Assembly: GCF_016741815.1 (NCBI RefSeq)
Contig: NZ_JAERRJ010000006.1
Span: 62,001-126,000 of the forward strand
DNA from: Nocardia acididurans
Lineage (GTDB): Bacteria; Actinomycetota; Actinomycetes; Mycobacteriales; Mycobacteriaceae
Length of the DNA: 64,000 bases
Reading direction: 5' to 3'
The translations under genes were made by a program, and so were the position numbers. Within the stretch, counting starts at the first letter, position 1, and every line of letters begins with the position of its first letter. Positions 8,119 through 16,684 of the stretch are shown here, one piece after another. Below the pieces are notes generated by a model, which was not told the origin of the DNA, searched no databases, and saw nothing but the letters and a program-made list of their open reading frames with translations.

Positions 8119-8853
8119 ATGCGCCAGAATGTGCGCATGTCGTCCCGTTCCCCGGCCACCTTCACGACCGTGCACCCGCTGTCGGACAGCCAGCGGGAGC
8201 GGCGGCAGCGGCTGCTCACCGCCGCACGGGAATTGGCGGCGGAGGGCGGGTACGCGGCGGTGACCATGCACGCGGTGGCCGATCGCGCGCGGCTGGCGCG
8301 GGCCACGGTGTACCGGTACTTCGGCAGTAAGGACCAACTGCTGACCGCCGTCGGTACGGAATGGGCGCGCGAGGTCAGCGCCGTCTGGCGGGCGCAGGAC
8401 CTCGCGGTGCGCGATACCGCGGCCGTCGCCGGTGCGCCCGGCGCGGACAGTGCGTCCGGTACGTCCGGTGCGGGCAGTGCGCCCGGCGCGGAACACGCCG
8501 ACCGCGCCCGGACGGCGGCCCGGACCGGTCGCACCGGCGAACGGGTGGCCGCCCTGCTCGAGGCGATCATCGACCGGACGGCGGCGGAGTTGCCGCTGTG
8601 CTCGGCGGTGGTATCGGCCATCATCTCGGGAGATCCGACGGCCGAGGGGGAGCGGCGCGGGCTCTACGCGCTGTGGATGGGGCAGTTCGACTCGATCCTC
8701 GAGGACGCGGTTCCCGCCGAGGAACGGGCCGAAATCGATTATCTGCTGGGCCAATTGCTGCTGGCGGCCTTCACCAGCATGTGCATGCTCGGGCAGTCCC
8801 CGGAGCAGGTGCGGGACATGATGGTGGGTGCGGCGCATCGGCTACTGCCCTGA
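8119..8853 (+). CDS. TetR/AcrR family regulator with low-complexity linker
   Basis: A regulator of about 244 residues. The helix-turn-helix lies near residues 35-75 (ARELAAEGGYAAVTMHAVA, then RARLARATVYRYFGSKDQLL). After it comes an unusual Ala/Gly/Ser-rich stretch of about 40 residues with near-duplicate DNA segments, then a helical ligand domain. Start choice is weak (8119 or 8137). Divergence from the SDR gene suggests it regulates that promoter. Its last 12 bases overlap the end of the convergent esterase gene. Confidence 0.88.
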   Translation: MRQNVRMSSRSPATFTTVHPLSDSQRERRQRLLTAARELAAEGGYAAVTMHAVADRARLARATVYRYFGSKDQLLTAVGTEWAREVSAVWRAQDLAVRDTAAVAGAPGADSASGTSGAGSAPGAEHADRARTAARTGRTGERVAALLEAIIDRTAAELPLCSAVVSAIISGDPTAEGERRGLYALWMGQFDSILEDAVPAEERAEIDYLLGQLLLAAFTSMCMLGQSPEQVRDMMVGAAHRLLP

Positions 8854-9759
8854 GCGGTACCCGGTGTGGTGACCGTAGACGGCCTCCGCGAGCGGGACCA
8901 CCAGGTCTCCGATGGCCTCACGAGCCGGTTTCATGGGCATGGCGTGGAAGACGTGCCACAGGTTTCGATATTCGCGATGCCGCAGGGGCGCACCGGATTT
9001 CGCGGCGTGCGCGGCGAAGCGGCGGGCGTCGCCCGCGAGGAGATCGGCACCGGCCGAGTGCAGCACCATCGGTGGCAGGCCGGTGATATCCCGGCGTACG
9101 GGGGAGATCTCACGGCGTCTGGACTCGGGGACACCGGGGAGATAGGCGTCCATGAACTGCGCCATGAGGTCGGGAGTCAGCAACGGCTCCCGGCTCGGAT
9201 CACAATGGAACGCTTCGGAATCCATGGACAGATCCAGGACCGGGCAGATGAGGCCGAGGATCGCGGGGGCGGGCAGGTGGTCGTCGCGCAGTCGCCGGGC
9301 CAGCTCCAGGGCGAGCGTGCCGCCTGCCGAATCACCCACCACCGCAATGCGTTCGGCGGGGATTCCGGCAGCCAGCAGAGCCAGGTACGCGGCGACGGTG
9401 TCCTCGACGGCCGCCGGATGCGGATGCTCCGGCGCCAAGCGGTAATCCAGCGCGTAGGTGGTGGTCCGCATCGCCGCCGCGAGGCCGCCGCTGAGCGGTC
9501 GCACCATCCGCGGTGCGCCGATGACGAAACCGCTGCCGTGCAGGTACAGCACCGCCGCATCGGCGGGAGCCCCACGCGGCGTGAGGATTTCGGCGGGAAT
9601 GCCGCCGAGCTCGCCCACCGTCACGCTCACCTCTCGTGGCGCGCGGGCATACTTCGTACCCGCCACCACGCGGGCCCGCACCCGCTCCCAATCCGGTGCG
9701 GGCGCGAACCACCACCAGCCGTACAGTCGAGATATCCAGCGCCACAGCGTGACTTCCAC
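8842..9759 (-). CDS. Alpha/beta hydrolase, hormone-sensitive-lipase family esterase
   Basis: About 305 residues. The oxyanion motif is HGSGFVIG instead of the usual HGGG. The nucleophile sits in GDSAGG (Ser ~144). The acid is in SAGADLLAGDA and the His in NLWHVFHAM. Members hydrolyse short carboxylic esters. GTG at 9759 is preferred to 9768 because GAGGTG lies at correct spacing only for the former. The gene lies 48 bp downstream of a Baeyer-Villiger-type monooxygenase on the same strand, suggesting it cleaves that enzyme's ester product. Confidence 0.88.
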   Translation of the reverse strand: MEVTLWRWISRLYGWWWFAPAPDWERVRARVVAGTKYARAPREVSVTVGELGGIPAEILTPRGAPADAAVLYLHGSGFVIGAPRMVRPLSGGLAAAMRTTTYALDYRLAPEHPHPAAVEDTVAAYLALLAAGIPAERIAVVGDSAGGTLALELARRLRDDHLPAPAILGLICPVLDLSMDSEAFHCDPSREPLLTPDLMAQFMDAYLPGVPESRRREISPVRRDITGLPPMVLHSAGADLLAGDARRFAAHAAKSGAPLRHREYRNLWHVFHAMPMKPAREAIGDLVVPLAEAVYGHHTGYRSGQ

Positions 9760-9807
9760 GTCACTCACCTCGGGCCACGGATCGGTGTGTCGCGGAGCAT
9801 CGTGACC

Positions 9808-11289
9808 TCACTTCCGGCTCTCGACGCGGCTGAGCCGGTAATCCACCGGATCGGGTTCGCGGCGGATGAGCTTCTCGTAGCGGCCGGGACTCCACGGCCA
9901 CAGTTCGGGCAGGCCGTCCTTGCCGAGGTACCAGCTCTGGCAGCCGGTGGTCCACACGGTGCTCGGGGCGGCGGCGCGCATGAGCGCGTTGTAGCGGTCG
10001 GTGGCGGCGTGGGTGGGGGAGACGGTCTCGAATTCGCCTGCGCGCCAGCGCTTCAGCCAGCCGACTATGCGGAAGGACTGGGCTTCGGCGACGGCGGTGA
10101 GCGGGTGGTTGGCGAAGGGGCTGTGCGGGCCGATGAGCATGAAGAAGTTGGGGAAGTCCGGGAGCATGACGCCTTCGAAGGCGCGTGGGCCGTCGGCCCA
10201 GGCCTGGTCCAGGGTGCGACCGTCCGTGCCCGTGATCGCCATCGGGCGCATGAAGGCGTGCGAGTCGAATCCCGTTGCGAGCACGATCATGTCGAGTTCG
10301 TGCAGGCGGCCGTCGGCGGTGACCACGCCGTCCCGCGTCACGTGGTCGATGCCCTCGGTGACCAGCTCCACGTCCGGACGCTGCACGGCGGCGTAGAAGC
10401 GGTCCGACACCACCAGGCGTTTGCACATGGCCTGATAGTCGGGGGTCAGTTTGCGGCGCAGTTCGGGATCGGTGACCTGGCGCAGATTCCGCGCCACCAC
10501 CCACTGGATGAAACTCCGGATGCGTCCGGGGTGGATGAGCCCCTGCGAGAACGCGGCGAAGATCATCCGATTGAAACCGTAGGCGGCCGTGCCCAGCAGG
10601 GGAATTCGCCGATAGACCTGCTTGGTCACCCGCGAGTACGGCCGGTTCACCGTCGGCAGGATCCACTGCGCGGTGCGCTGGAACATCACCACCTTCGGCA
10701 CCTGCCCGGCCAGCGCGCTCACCAGCTGGGTGCCGGTCGACCCCGTCCCGATGACGCCGATTCGCCTGCCCGCCAGGTCGATCGAGTGATCCCAGCGTGC
10801 CGAATGCACCACCGGTCCGGCGAACTCCGGCAGGCCGGGGATGTCCGGCCGATTCGGATGATGCAGGAAACCCGTTGCGCAGAGCACGAAGTCGAACCGC
10901 TCCACCTCGCCGCCCGCGGTGGTGACCCGCCACGCGCCGTCCTCGAATTCCGCGCCCTTCACCTCGGTGCCGAACCGGGTGCGCTCGTGCAGCCGGTGTT
11001 CGCGCGCGACCTTCACCAAATAGTCCTTGATCTCCGGGCCGCTCGAATACAGCTGGGACCATTCGGGATTCATGGCGAACCGGAACTGGTAGTAGCGCGA
11101 CGGCACATCGCACACCAGTCCGGGATAGGTGTTGTCGCGCCAGGTGCCGCCGAAGTCGGCGGCCTTCTCGAACACGGTGAAATCGGTGAATCCGGCCCGC
11201 TGCAGGGCGACCGCCGTGCAGATGCCGGAGATGCCGGCGCCCACGATGGCGATGCGGGGTGGGGCGGAACGCGACACTGCGGAACTCAT
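9808..11289 (-). CDS. Flavin monooxygenase, Baeyer-Villiger type
   Basis: A protein of 493 residues with an N-terminal FAD Rossmann motif (VGAGISGICTA). The NADPH motif GVIGTGSTGTQ lies near residue 180. Between them is FAGPVVHSARWD, which fits the FxGxxxHxxxW(P/D) fingerprint of type I Baeyer-Villiger enzymes. The expected reaction is insertion of oxygen next to a ketone, giving an ester or lactone. The downstream esterase and divergent alcohol dehydrogenase fit an alcohol-ketone-ester-acid route. Substrate size (cyclic, steroid or alkyl) is unknown. Confidence 0.88.
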   Translation of the reverse strand: MSSAVSRSAPPRIAIVGAGISGICTAVALQRAGFTDFTVFEKAADFGGTWRDNTYPGLVCDVPSRYYQFRFAMNPEWSQLYSSGPEIKDYLVKVAREHRLHERTRFGTEVKGAEFEDGAWRVTTAGGEVERFDFVLCATGFLHHPNRPDIPGLPEFAGPVVHSARWDHSIDLAGRRIGVIGTGSTGTQLVSALAGQVPKVVMFQRTAQWILPTVNRPYSRVTKQVYRRIPLLGTAAYGFNRMIFAAFSQGLIHPGRIRSFIQWVVARNLRQVTDPELRRKLTPDYQAMCKRLVVSDRFYAAVQRPDVELVTEGIDHVTRDGVVTADGRLHELDMIVLATGFDSHAFMRPMAITGTDGRTLDQAWADGPRAFEGVMLPDFPNFFMLIGPHSPFANHPLTAVAEAQSFRIVGWLKRWRAGEFETVSPTHAATDRYNALMRAAAPSTVWTTGCQSWYLGKDGLPELWPWSPGRYEKLIRREPDPVDYRLSRVESRK

Positions 11290-11302
11290 GGGACGGCAGC
11301 CT

Positions 11303-11314
11303 AGACTCGAGTCT
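11303..11314. promoter_or_regulatory. 12-bp perfect palindrome in the divergent promoter
   Basis: AGACTCGAGTCT sits 14 bp before the monooxygenase ATG. The same intergenic region has two similar CG(T/C)TAGAC copies at 11342 and 11361. These may be regulator sites for the monooxygenase and alcohol dehydrogenase genes; no regulator is identified. Confidence 0.4.
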
Positions 11315-11431
11315 CATTTTTGGGAGCGCTTTGCGGAACATCGTTAGACATTCCGTCATTCGCTAGACGCAGTGTAAAGCGACAGCTATCGTGTGCGCCA
11401 GATCACAAGCTCGAACCTGCGAGGAATCACC

Positions 11432-12472
11432 ATGCGCGCACTCCAGTGGACCGGCCCGGAAACGGTGGAGGTCAATGACATTCCGGTCCCTGAGATCGGG
11501 CCCAACGACCTGCTCATCCGGGTCGGCGCGGCCGGGGTCTGCCACTCCGATCTGACGCTGGTCAACTTCCCCATCCGGTTGCGCGAGGATCCGCTCACCC
11601 TCGGCCACGAGATCGCGGGCACCATCGAGGCCATCGGCTCCGACGTGACCGGGCGCGATATCGGCGAGCGCGGCGTGGTGTACCTGTTCTGGACCTGCGG
11701 CACCTGCCGCGAATGCGTGAGCGGCAACGAAAACGTCTGTCTCGCAGCGGGTCGCGTCGCCATGCCGCCCTGCCCCGGGCTCACCATCGAGGGCGGGATG
11801 GCGGAATACGTTCGCGTCCCGGCGAATACCTTCGTCCCGGTCGGCGACCTCGACTTCCTCCAGGCCGCGCCCGTGGCCGATGCCGCGCTCACCGCCTACC
11901 ACGCCATCCGCGGCGCACAGGACGCCCTGCGCCCCGGCGGCACCGCCGTCGCCATCGGCATCGGGGGTCTCGGGCACGTGGCCGTGCAGATCCTCAACGC
12001 CATCAGCGGCGTCCGCGTCATCGCGGTCGACGTCGCCCCCGAGAAACTCGATCTCGCCGCGAAATGCGGTGCGGACCTCGGCATCCTGGCGGGCGACGAG
12101 GCCGCGAAACAGATCCTCGACCTGACCGGCGGCCGCGGTGCGGACGCCGTCTTCGACTTCGTCGGCCTCGACGCCACCGCCAAGCTCGCCGTCGAAACGG
12201 TCGCTCCCAACGGGGCCTACCGCATGGTCGGAATCGGCGGCGGCGCACCGGAAATCACCGCCGGACCGGCGGGCGGCCCCGGCTGGCCGTGGGGGGCCTC
12301 GGTCCGAAAGTCCCTGGGCGGCACCCGAAGCGACCTGCACGCCTGCGTCGCGCTCGCGCAGGCGGGCAAAATCCACATGGAGGTCGAACGCTTCGACCTC
12401 ACCGACGGCCCGGAGGCCTTGCAGCGCTTGGACAAAGGCCAGATCCGCGGGCGGGCAGTACTCGTGCCCTGA
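11432..12472 (+). CDS. Zinc-dependent alcohol dehydrogenase (MDR family)
   Basis: A medium-chain dehydrogenase of 346 residues. Catalytic zinc ligands are Cys37 and the GHE motif (His59-Glu60). Structural zinc ligands are four cysteines at about 89, 92, 95 and 103. The Rossmann motif is GIGGLGHVA, followed by an acidic residue (VDVAPEKL), so NAD is likely. It would interconvert an alcohol with an aldehyde or ketone. GAGGA precedes the ATG. It is divergent from the Baeyer-Villiger-type monooxygenase, so it may supply ketone substrate. Confidence 0.92.
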   Translation: MRALQWTGPETVEVNDIPVPEIGPNDLLIRVGAAGVCHSDLTLVNFPIRLREDPLTLGHEIAGTIEAIGSDVTGRDIGERGVVYLFWTCGTCRECVSGNENVCLAAGRVAMPPCPGLTIEGGMAEYVRVPANTFVPVGDLDFLQAAPVADAALTAYHAIRGAQDALRPGGTAVAIGIGGLGHVAVQILNAISGVRVIAVDVAPEKLDLAAKCGADLGILAGDEAAKQILDLTGGRGADAVFDFVGLDATAKLAVETVAPNGAYRMVGIGGGAPEITAGPAGGPGWPWGASVRKSLGGTRSDLHACVALAQAGKIHMEVERFDLTDGPEALQRLDKGQIRGRAVLVP

Positions 12473-12517
12473 GCATTCCGGATCGGGTGACGGGTGTCCG
12501 GGCCGGAACGACGAGGG

Positions 12518-13453
12518 TCAGCGGCTCGGATCCACCTCGGCCAGGAAGGTTGCCAGCTCGGCGGCGATCCTGTCCGGGAATTCGCCGCTGATCGCGTGGC
12601 TGGCCTCCGGCCAGACTTCGATCCGGGCCTGGGGCAGTAGCTTTCGGCCGCGCGCGGCCACCCGGGTGGCCTTGTGGATGATGCTGCGCCCCGCGAAGAT
12701 CGCCAGCAGCGGGGCTTTGACAGCGGAAAGTTGTTCGCCGGTGGGCTTTTTCGTCATCGGCAGGTAGGCGGCGAAGTCCTTCATGCCCGAGGCGATGAGT
12801 TTGCCCTCGGCCGTGCCCTCCGGTGTCTCGATGCCACCGGAGATCCAGCTCAGGAGTTTGTTGCGCCACCTGTCCGGCATGCCGGGCAGGACCGAGCCGA
12901 GTGAGACCACAACCATTTTCAAGCCCACGCCGCCGAAGACGAACGGTGGATCCAGCACGGTCAGCGAGGCCACCCGATCCGGGTGGTGCACGGCCAGATT
13001 CACCGCCGACCAGCCGCCGATCGAGACCCCCAGGATGTGTACCGGGCGGGGTTCCAGGGCGCGCAGCGCCTCCGCGAGCCATTCGGCCTGATCCGCTTCG
13101 GTCTCGAGCACCTTGGACTGCACACTCGCACCGGGCTCGCCCAACAGGTCCAGGGTGATCACCGGCCGGATCGCCAGCAGACCGGGCAGGTTCGACGCCC
13201 ACAGCGGCGTGGCGGCCTGCCGTCCGGGCAGCAGCACCAGCGGAGTTCCGCCGCCGGAGCCGAACCGGTAGGCCCGGACCGTGCCGAATCCGGTTGGCAC
13301 GTCCACGGACTCGACCGGGGGCGGCAGCTGCTCGAACCCTTCGCGATACGCCTCCCGGTACCGCTTGTATCCGGCGGTTTCGCGGAAGTAGCCGATGCGC
13401 TTGCCCTTCCACTTCGGCCCCACATTGTGCTCGGGAAACTCGACGGCGCTCAT
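12518..13453 (-). CDS. Alpha/beta hydrolase
   Basis: A protein of 311 residues. The core fold starts near residue 70 (PLVLLPGRQAATPLW), the nucleophile elbow is GVSIGG (Ser144), and the catalytic His lies in WPEASHAIS near the end; the Asp is probably in IFAGRSIIHK or the preceding strand. The family includes hydrolases of C-C and ester bonds. No signal peptide is seen. It converges with the alcohol dehydrogenase and shares direction with the hypothetical gene 31 bp upstream. Substrate is unknown. Confidence 0.85.
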   Translation of the reverse strand: MSAVEFPEHNVGPKWKGKRIGYFRETAGYKRYREAYREGFEQLPPPVESVDVPTGFGTVRAYRFGSGGGTPLVLLPGRQAATPLWASNLPGLLAIRPVITLDLLGEPGASVQSKVLETEADQAEWLAEALRALEPRPVHILGVSIGGWSAVNLAVHHPDRVASLTVLDPPFVFGGVGLKMVVVSLGSVLPGMPDRWRNKLLSWISGGIETPEGTAEGKLIASGMKDFAAYLPMTKKPTGEQLSAVKAPLLAIFAGRSIIHKATRVAARGRKLLPQARIEVWPEASHAISGEFPDRIAAELATFLAEVDPSR

Positions 13454-13484
13454 AGGACGAGCATCCCCTGTGCGCGCGCCGTGA

Positions 13485-14357
13485 TCAACGCAGGCCCGTG
13501 ATACGCCGCGCCAGCCAGCGCCGGGTCTCGTCGTCGCGGGCGTGATCGAGGATCTTGCGGCGGGCGACGGGGGACAGTGCGCCCAGCAGCGCCCCGACCC
13601 GTTTGCGGGTGTTCCAGTTGACGAGATACCGCACCGCCCCGGCCGCCGCGCGCGAGTCCGCCAGCTCCACGGCCTGCGCGAAATCCAGGCGGTTCTCCCA
13701 GTCCAGCAGCTGTCCCGGAACGCGTTCGTGCACCGGGTGCCCGCTGTATGCCCCGGTGCCCGCGGCATGCCAGGTGAACAGCGCGAGGATTCGCACCACC
13801 GGATCCGGGTACGCCGCTATGAGTGCGGCGCGCACCTCCTCGAGGTCCGCGCCGCCCAGCCCGCCCCCGCTCTTCGAGGTATCCAGGAACAGATGCGTGA
13901 ATACGGCCAGCGGCCCCGGAATCTCCCGCACCCACAGTCGCGTCACCCGATCGTGCTCGGCCTGCCTGCGCTCGGCGGCCCGGAACTCCCGCAGCGGTTC
14001 GGAAACCCCGCGCACCGCAAGCCATTCCAGCGAGCGCACGCCGTCGGCGAGCACGGCGTCCTCGGGCCACCCGTCCCAGCGCAGCGAATACCCGTGGTGC
14101 AGGGTCACCGAGGTGAGCGGGGTGTCGCCCGCGTCGTGGAAGTCGAGGGTCACATCGCCCCAGCACATGCACACGAATCCGGGGAGCGCGGTGACCTCCA
14201 GCGCCTCGCGCAGCGCCCGCACGGCAATCGGGTCGCGTTCGTCGAGCAGCACGGTCGAACCGCCGCGCATCTCCCGCACTCTGACCGCGTGGGCGCCCGC
14301 CAGCACCCGGTCCAATGCATCCAGATCGGCTCTGGACGGCTCACCCCCGAACGGCAT
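13485..14357 (-). CDS. Conserved hypothetical protein
   Basis: A soluble protein of 290 residues with no family I can name. The N-terminal half is beta-rich and contains a CMCWGD motif and LDFHDAGD near residues 75-90. The C-terminal half is helical with repeated Arg/Ala helices, ending ITGLR. ATG at 14357 is chosen because a purine-rich AGGGTTGGGT precedes it and similarity-like composition begins there. It may be co-transcribed with the downstream hydrolase. Confidence 0.7.
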   Translation of the reverse strand: MPFGGEPSRADLDALDRVLAGAHAVRVREMRGGSTVLLDERDPIAVRALREALEVTALPGFVCMCWGDVTLDFHDAGDTPLTSVTLHHGYSLRWDGWPEDAVLADGVRSLEWLAVRGVSEPLREFRAAERRQAEHDRVTRLWVREIPGPLAVFTHLFLDTSKSGGGLGGADLEEVRAALIAAYPDPVVRILALFTWHAAGTGAYSGHPVHERVPGQLLDWENRLDFAQAVELADSRAAAGAVRYLVNWNTRKRVGALLGALSPVARRKILDHARDDETRRWLARRITGLR

Positions 14358-14433
14358 ACCCAACCCTAGCGGGAGCGCCGGTCGCCGAACCGGTCGTCTG
14401 CTCGGGGAAATAGCGTTGTCCAGCAGGTTGCCA

Positions 14434-14449
14434 ACTGGTTCGTACCAGT
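14434..14449. promoter_or_regulatory. Inverted repeat upstream of the permease
   Basis: ACTGGT and ACCAGT flank TCGT, about 207 bp before the permease start and 77 bp before the divergent hypothetical gene. It could be an operator for either. The rest of this 298-bp gap shows no gene. Confidence 0.35.
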
Positions 14450-14655
14450 GCGGTGATACCGTTCCGTGTGACGCCGACAACTCAGGTCTCCACCCGAGAT
14501 CGAGAGCAGTAACCGGGGCTGGGACCAGCGATTCTGTCTTTTGGTTGCTCGCACAGGCGAACAAACCTGACGCTCGACTGTCGCGTTCTCGACCAGAACT
14601 GTGACAGTCCGGCGAGAACTGCATTGTTGCCGTAAGCCAGAACGAGGAGAGACCC

Positions 14656-16185
14656 GTGGCGATATCGGGCCCCGAGCGGGAAGCAGCAGGGCCGGCCGCC
14701 CAGCGCACCGCCGGATTGTTCCGTACCAAGACCGTCGAACAGTCCATTCGCGACACCGACGAACCCGATGCGAAACTGCGCAAAGACCTGACCTCGGTGG
14801 ACCTCACGGTCTTCGGCGTCGCCGTCGTGGTCGGCGCGGGTATCTTCACCCTCACCGCGCGCACCGCCGGCAACCTCGCCGGACCCGCGGTCTCGCTGGC
14901 CTTCGTCTTCGCCGCGGTGGCCTGCGGCCTGGCCGCCCTGTGCTACGCGGAATTCGCGTCCACCGTGCCGGTCGCGGGCAGCGCCTACACCTTCTCCTAC
15001 GCCACCTTCGGCGAGGTCGTCGCCTGGATCATCGGCTGGGACCTCATCCTCGAATTCGCGCTCGGCACCTCGGTCGTGGCCAAGGGCTGGTCGCAGTACC
15101 TGGGTGTGGTGCTGGGCGGACATCAGCCGATCTGGCACTTCGGGTCGGTGAAATTCGACTGGGGCGCGGTGCTGCTCATCGCGATCCTGACCGTGCTGCT
15201 GGTGCTCGGCACCAAGCTGTCCTCGCGGGTGTCGGCGGTCGCCGTGGCCATCAAGCTGGCCGTCATCGCCCTGGTGGTGGTGGTCGGCGCGACCTACTTC
15301 AAGGTCGACAATCTGAAGCCGTTCATCCCGGAATCCGTGCCGGGTGACGACGGCGGCGCGTCCGCCCTGCGGCAGTCGCTGTTCTCGCTGGTCACCGGCA
15401 GCGGCCACAGCACCTTCGGCTGGTACGGCCTGCTCGCCGCGGCCTCCATCGTGTTCTTCGCCTTCATCGGCTTCGACGTGGTCGCCACCGCCGCCGAGGA
15501 GACCCGCGACCCGCAGCGCAACGTGCCGCGCGGCATCCTGGGCTCGCTGGCCATCGTGACAGTGCTGTACGTGGCGGTGTCGCTGGTGCTCACCGGCATG
15601 GTGTCCTACAAGGACCTGCAGGGTGAGAACGCGACGCTGGCGACGGCTTTCGCCATCCACGGCGTGGACTGGGCCAAGAACGTCATCTCCATCGGCGCGC
15701 TCGCCGGTCTGACCACCGTCGTCATGGTGCTGTTCCTCGGACAGACCCGCGTGCTGTTCGCCATGTCCCGCGACGGCCTCATGCCGCGCAGCCTGGCCAA
15801 GACCGGCGCGAAGGGAACGCCGGTGCGGATCACCGTCATCGTCGGCGTCATCTGCGCCCTGCTCGCCGGATTCGTCGACTTCGGCACCCTCGAAGAGATG
15901 GTCAACATCGGCACGCTGTTCGCCTTCGTGCTGGTGTCCATCGGCGTGATCGTGCTGCGCAAGTCCCGCCCGGATCTGAAGCGCGGCTTCCGGGTTCCGC
16001 TGGTGCCGTTCATCCCGATCCTGTCGGTGATCGCCTGCGCCTGGCTCATGTTCAACCTGTCGGTGGAGACCTGGATCCGGTTCATCGTCTGGATGGCGCT
16101 GGGCATCGTCGTGTACTTCGCCTACGGCCGCAAGCACTCGCTGCTCGGCAAAGCGCAGTCGCTGCTGGGCAAAACCGGTAGCTGA
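14656..16185 (+). CDS. APC-superfamily amino acid permease
   Basis: A membrane protein of 509 residues with about 12 helices. The N-terminus resembles the cationic amino-acid transporter group (KTVEQSIRDTDEPDAKLRKDL). The substrate motif in helix 1 is GVAVVVGAGIFTLTA, and helix 6 carries FFAFIGFDVVATAAEETRDP, both characteristic of APC permeases. It would import an amino acid with a proton at the inner membrane. GTG has GAGGAGAG upstream. Specificity is unknown. Confidence 0.92.
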   Translation: MAISGPEREAAGPAAQRTAGLFRTKTVEQSIRDTDEPDAKLRKDLTSVDLTVFGVAVVVGAGIFTLTARTAGNLAGPAVSLAFVFAAVACGLAALCYAEFASTVPVAGSAYTFSYATFGEVVAWIIGWDLILEFALGTSVVAKGWSQYLGVVLGGHQPIWHFGSVKFDWGAVLLIAILTVLLVLGTKLSSRVSAVAVAIKLAVIALVVVVGATYFKVDNLKPFIPESVPGDDGGASALRQSLFSLVTGSGHSTFGWYGLLAAASIVFFAFIGFDVVATAAEETRDPQRNVPRGILGSLAIVTVLYVAVSLVLTGMVSYKDLQGENATLATAFAIHGVDWAKNVISIGALAGLTTVVMVLFLGQTRVLFAMSRDGLMPRSLAKTGAKGTPVRITVIVGVICALLAGFVDFGTLEEMVNIGTLFAFVLVSIGVIVLRKSRPDLKRGFRVPLVPFIPILSVIACAWLMFNLSVETWIRFIVWMALGIVVYFAYGRKHSLLGKAQSLLGKTGS

Positions 16186-16231
16186 TCGGCTGCTCGAGTT
16201 GGGTGCCGGTGGTGTGTCGGCACGGTTCCAC

Positions 16232-16267
16232 CTCACGAAATGCGGTTCAATTGATCCGCATAGTGAG
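16232..16267. promoter_or_regulatory. Nested inverted repeats before the small membrane protein
   Basis: An inner pair ATGCGG (16240-16245) and CCGCAT (16256-16261) is enclosed by CTCAC (16232-16236) and GTGAG (16263-16267). It starts 59 bp before the gene and could be an operator or a transcribed hairpin. Confidence 0.4.
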
Positions 16268-16325
16268 AGTTGGATCACCGTTTCGTCCCCACCAGCACCC
16301 ATTCAGCATCCGAGAGGAACCGATC

Positions 16326-16619
16326 GTGAGCATGCTCCTCGCCGTGCACGACGCGTACACGAACGTGGTCGCGCAGATCGGCAACCCGACACCGGAAACC
16401 CCACCCGTCGCGGACAAGCTGATGAAGCTGGTCCGGTACTTCAACTGGTTCGTCATGCTGTCCGGCGTCACCGCCATCACCTACGGCGGCGGACGATTCG
16501 CCTGGGAGAAGTGGAGCGGCGGCGGACTCGAATCCCCGAAGATGGTGGCCGGAGCCATGGTCGGCGGCGCGACCGCCACCAGCGCCGGAACCATCATGAA
16601 CACGGTCATCGGCAGCTAG
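16326..16619 (+). CDS. Small two-helix membrane protein, pilin-like topology
   Basis: A protein of 97 residues without a family I can name. A Pro-rich start (NPTPETPP) and a short amphipathic stretch precede a first membrane helix (FNWFVMLSGVTAITYGGG), a charged loop (FAWEKWSGGG) and a second Gly/Ala-rich helix ending in a C-terminal Gly-Ser. That layout recalls VirB2/TrbC-type pilin-like subunits of conjugation systems, but no other transfer gene is nearby. GAGAGG lies at proper spacing before GTG. It is flanked by a nested repeat and a strong terminator, so it is probably transcribed alone. Confidence 0.72.
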   Translation: MSMLLAVHDAYTNVVAQIGNPTPETPPVADKLMKLVRYFNWFVMLSGVTAITYGGGRFAWEKWSGGGLESPKMVAGAMVGGATATSAGTIMNTVIGS

Positions 16620-16641
16620 CGAAACCCCTGCTCTCGCAAGA

Positions 16642-16678
16642 CGAACGGGTGCGCGGTCACACACCGCGCACCCGTTCG
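16642..16678. terminator. Bidirectional terminator, 16-bp perfect arms
   Basis: Arms 16642-16657 and 16663-16678 are perfect complements around CACAC, followed by CTGTTTCT. It separates the converging small membrane protein and DUF305 genes. Confidence 0.85.
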
Positions 16679-16684
16679 CTGTTT

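Noticed and set aside
8866..11304. A plus-strand frame of over 800 codons across the esterase and monooxygenase genes
   Set aside because: It is the antisense of two clear enzymes and shows no recognisable motif.
14482..16302. A 606-codon minus-strand frame opposite the permease
   Set aside because: Its His/Asp/Glu/Gln-rich translation is the antisense of a well-supported membrane transporter, with no domain of its own.
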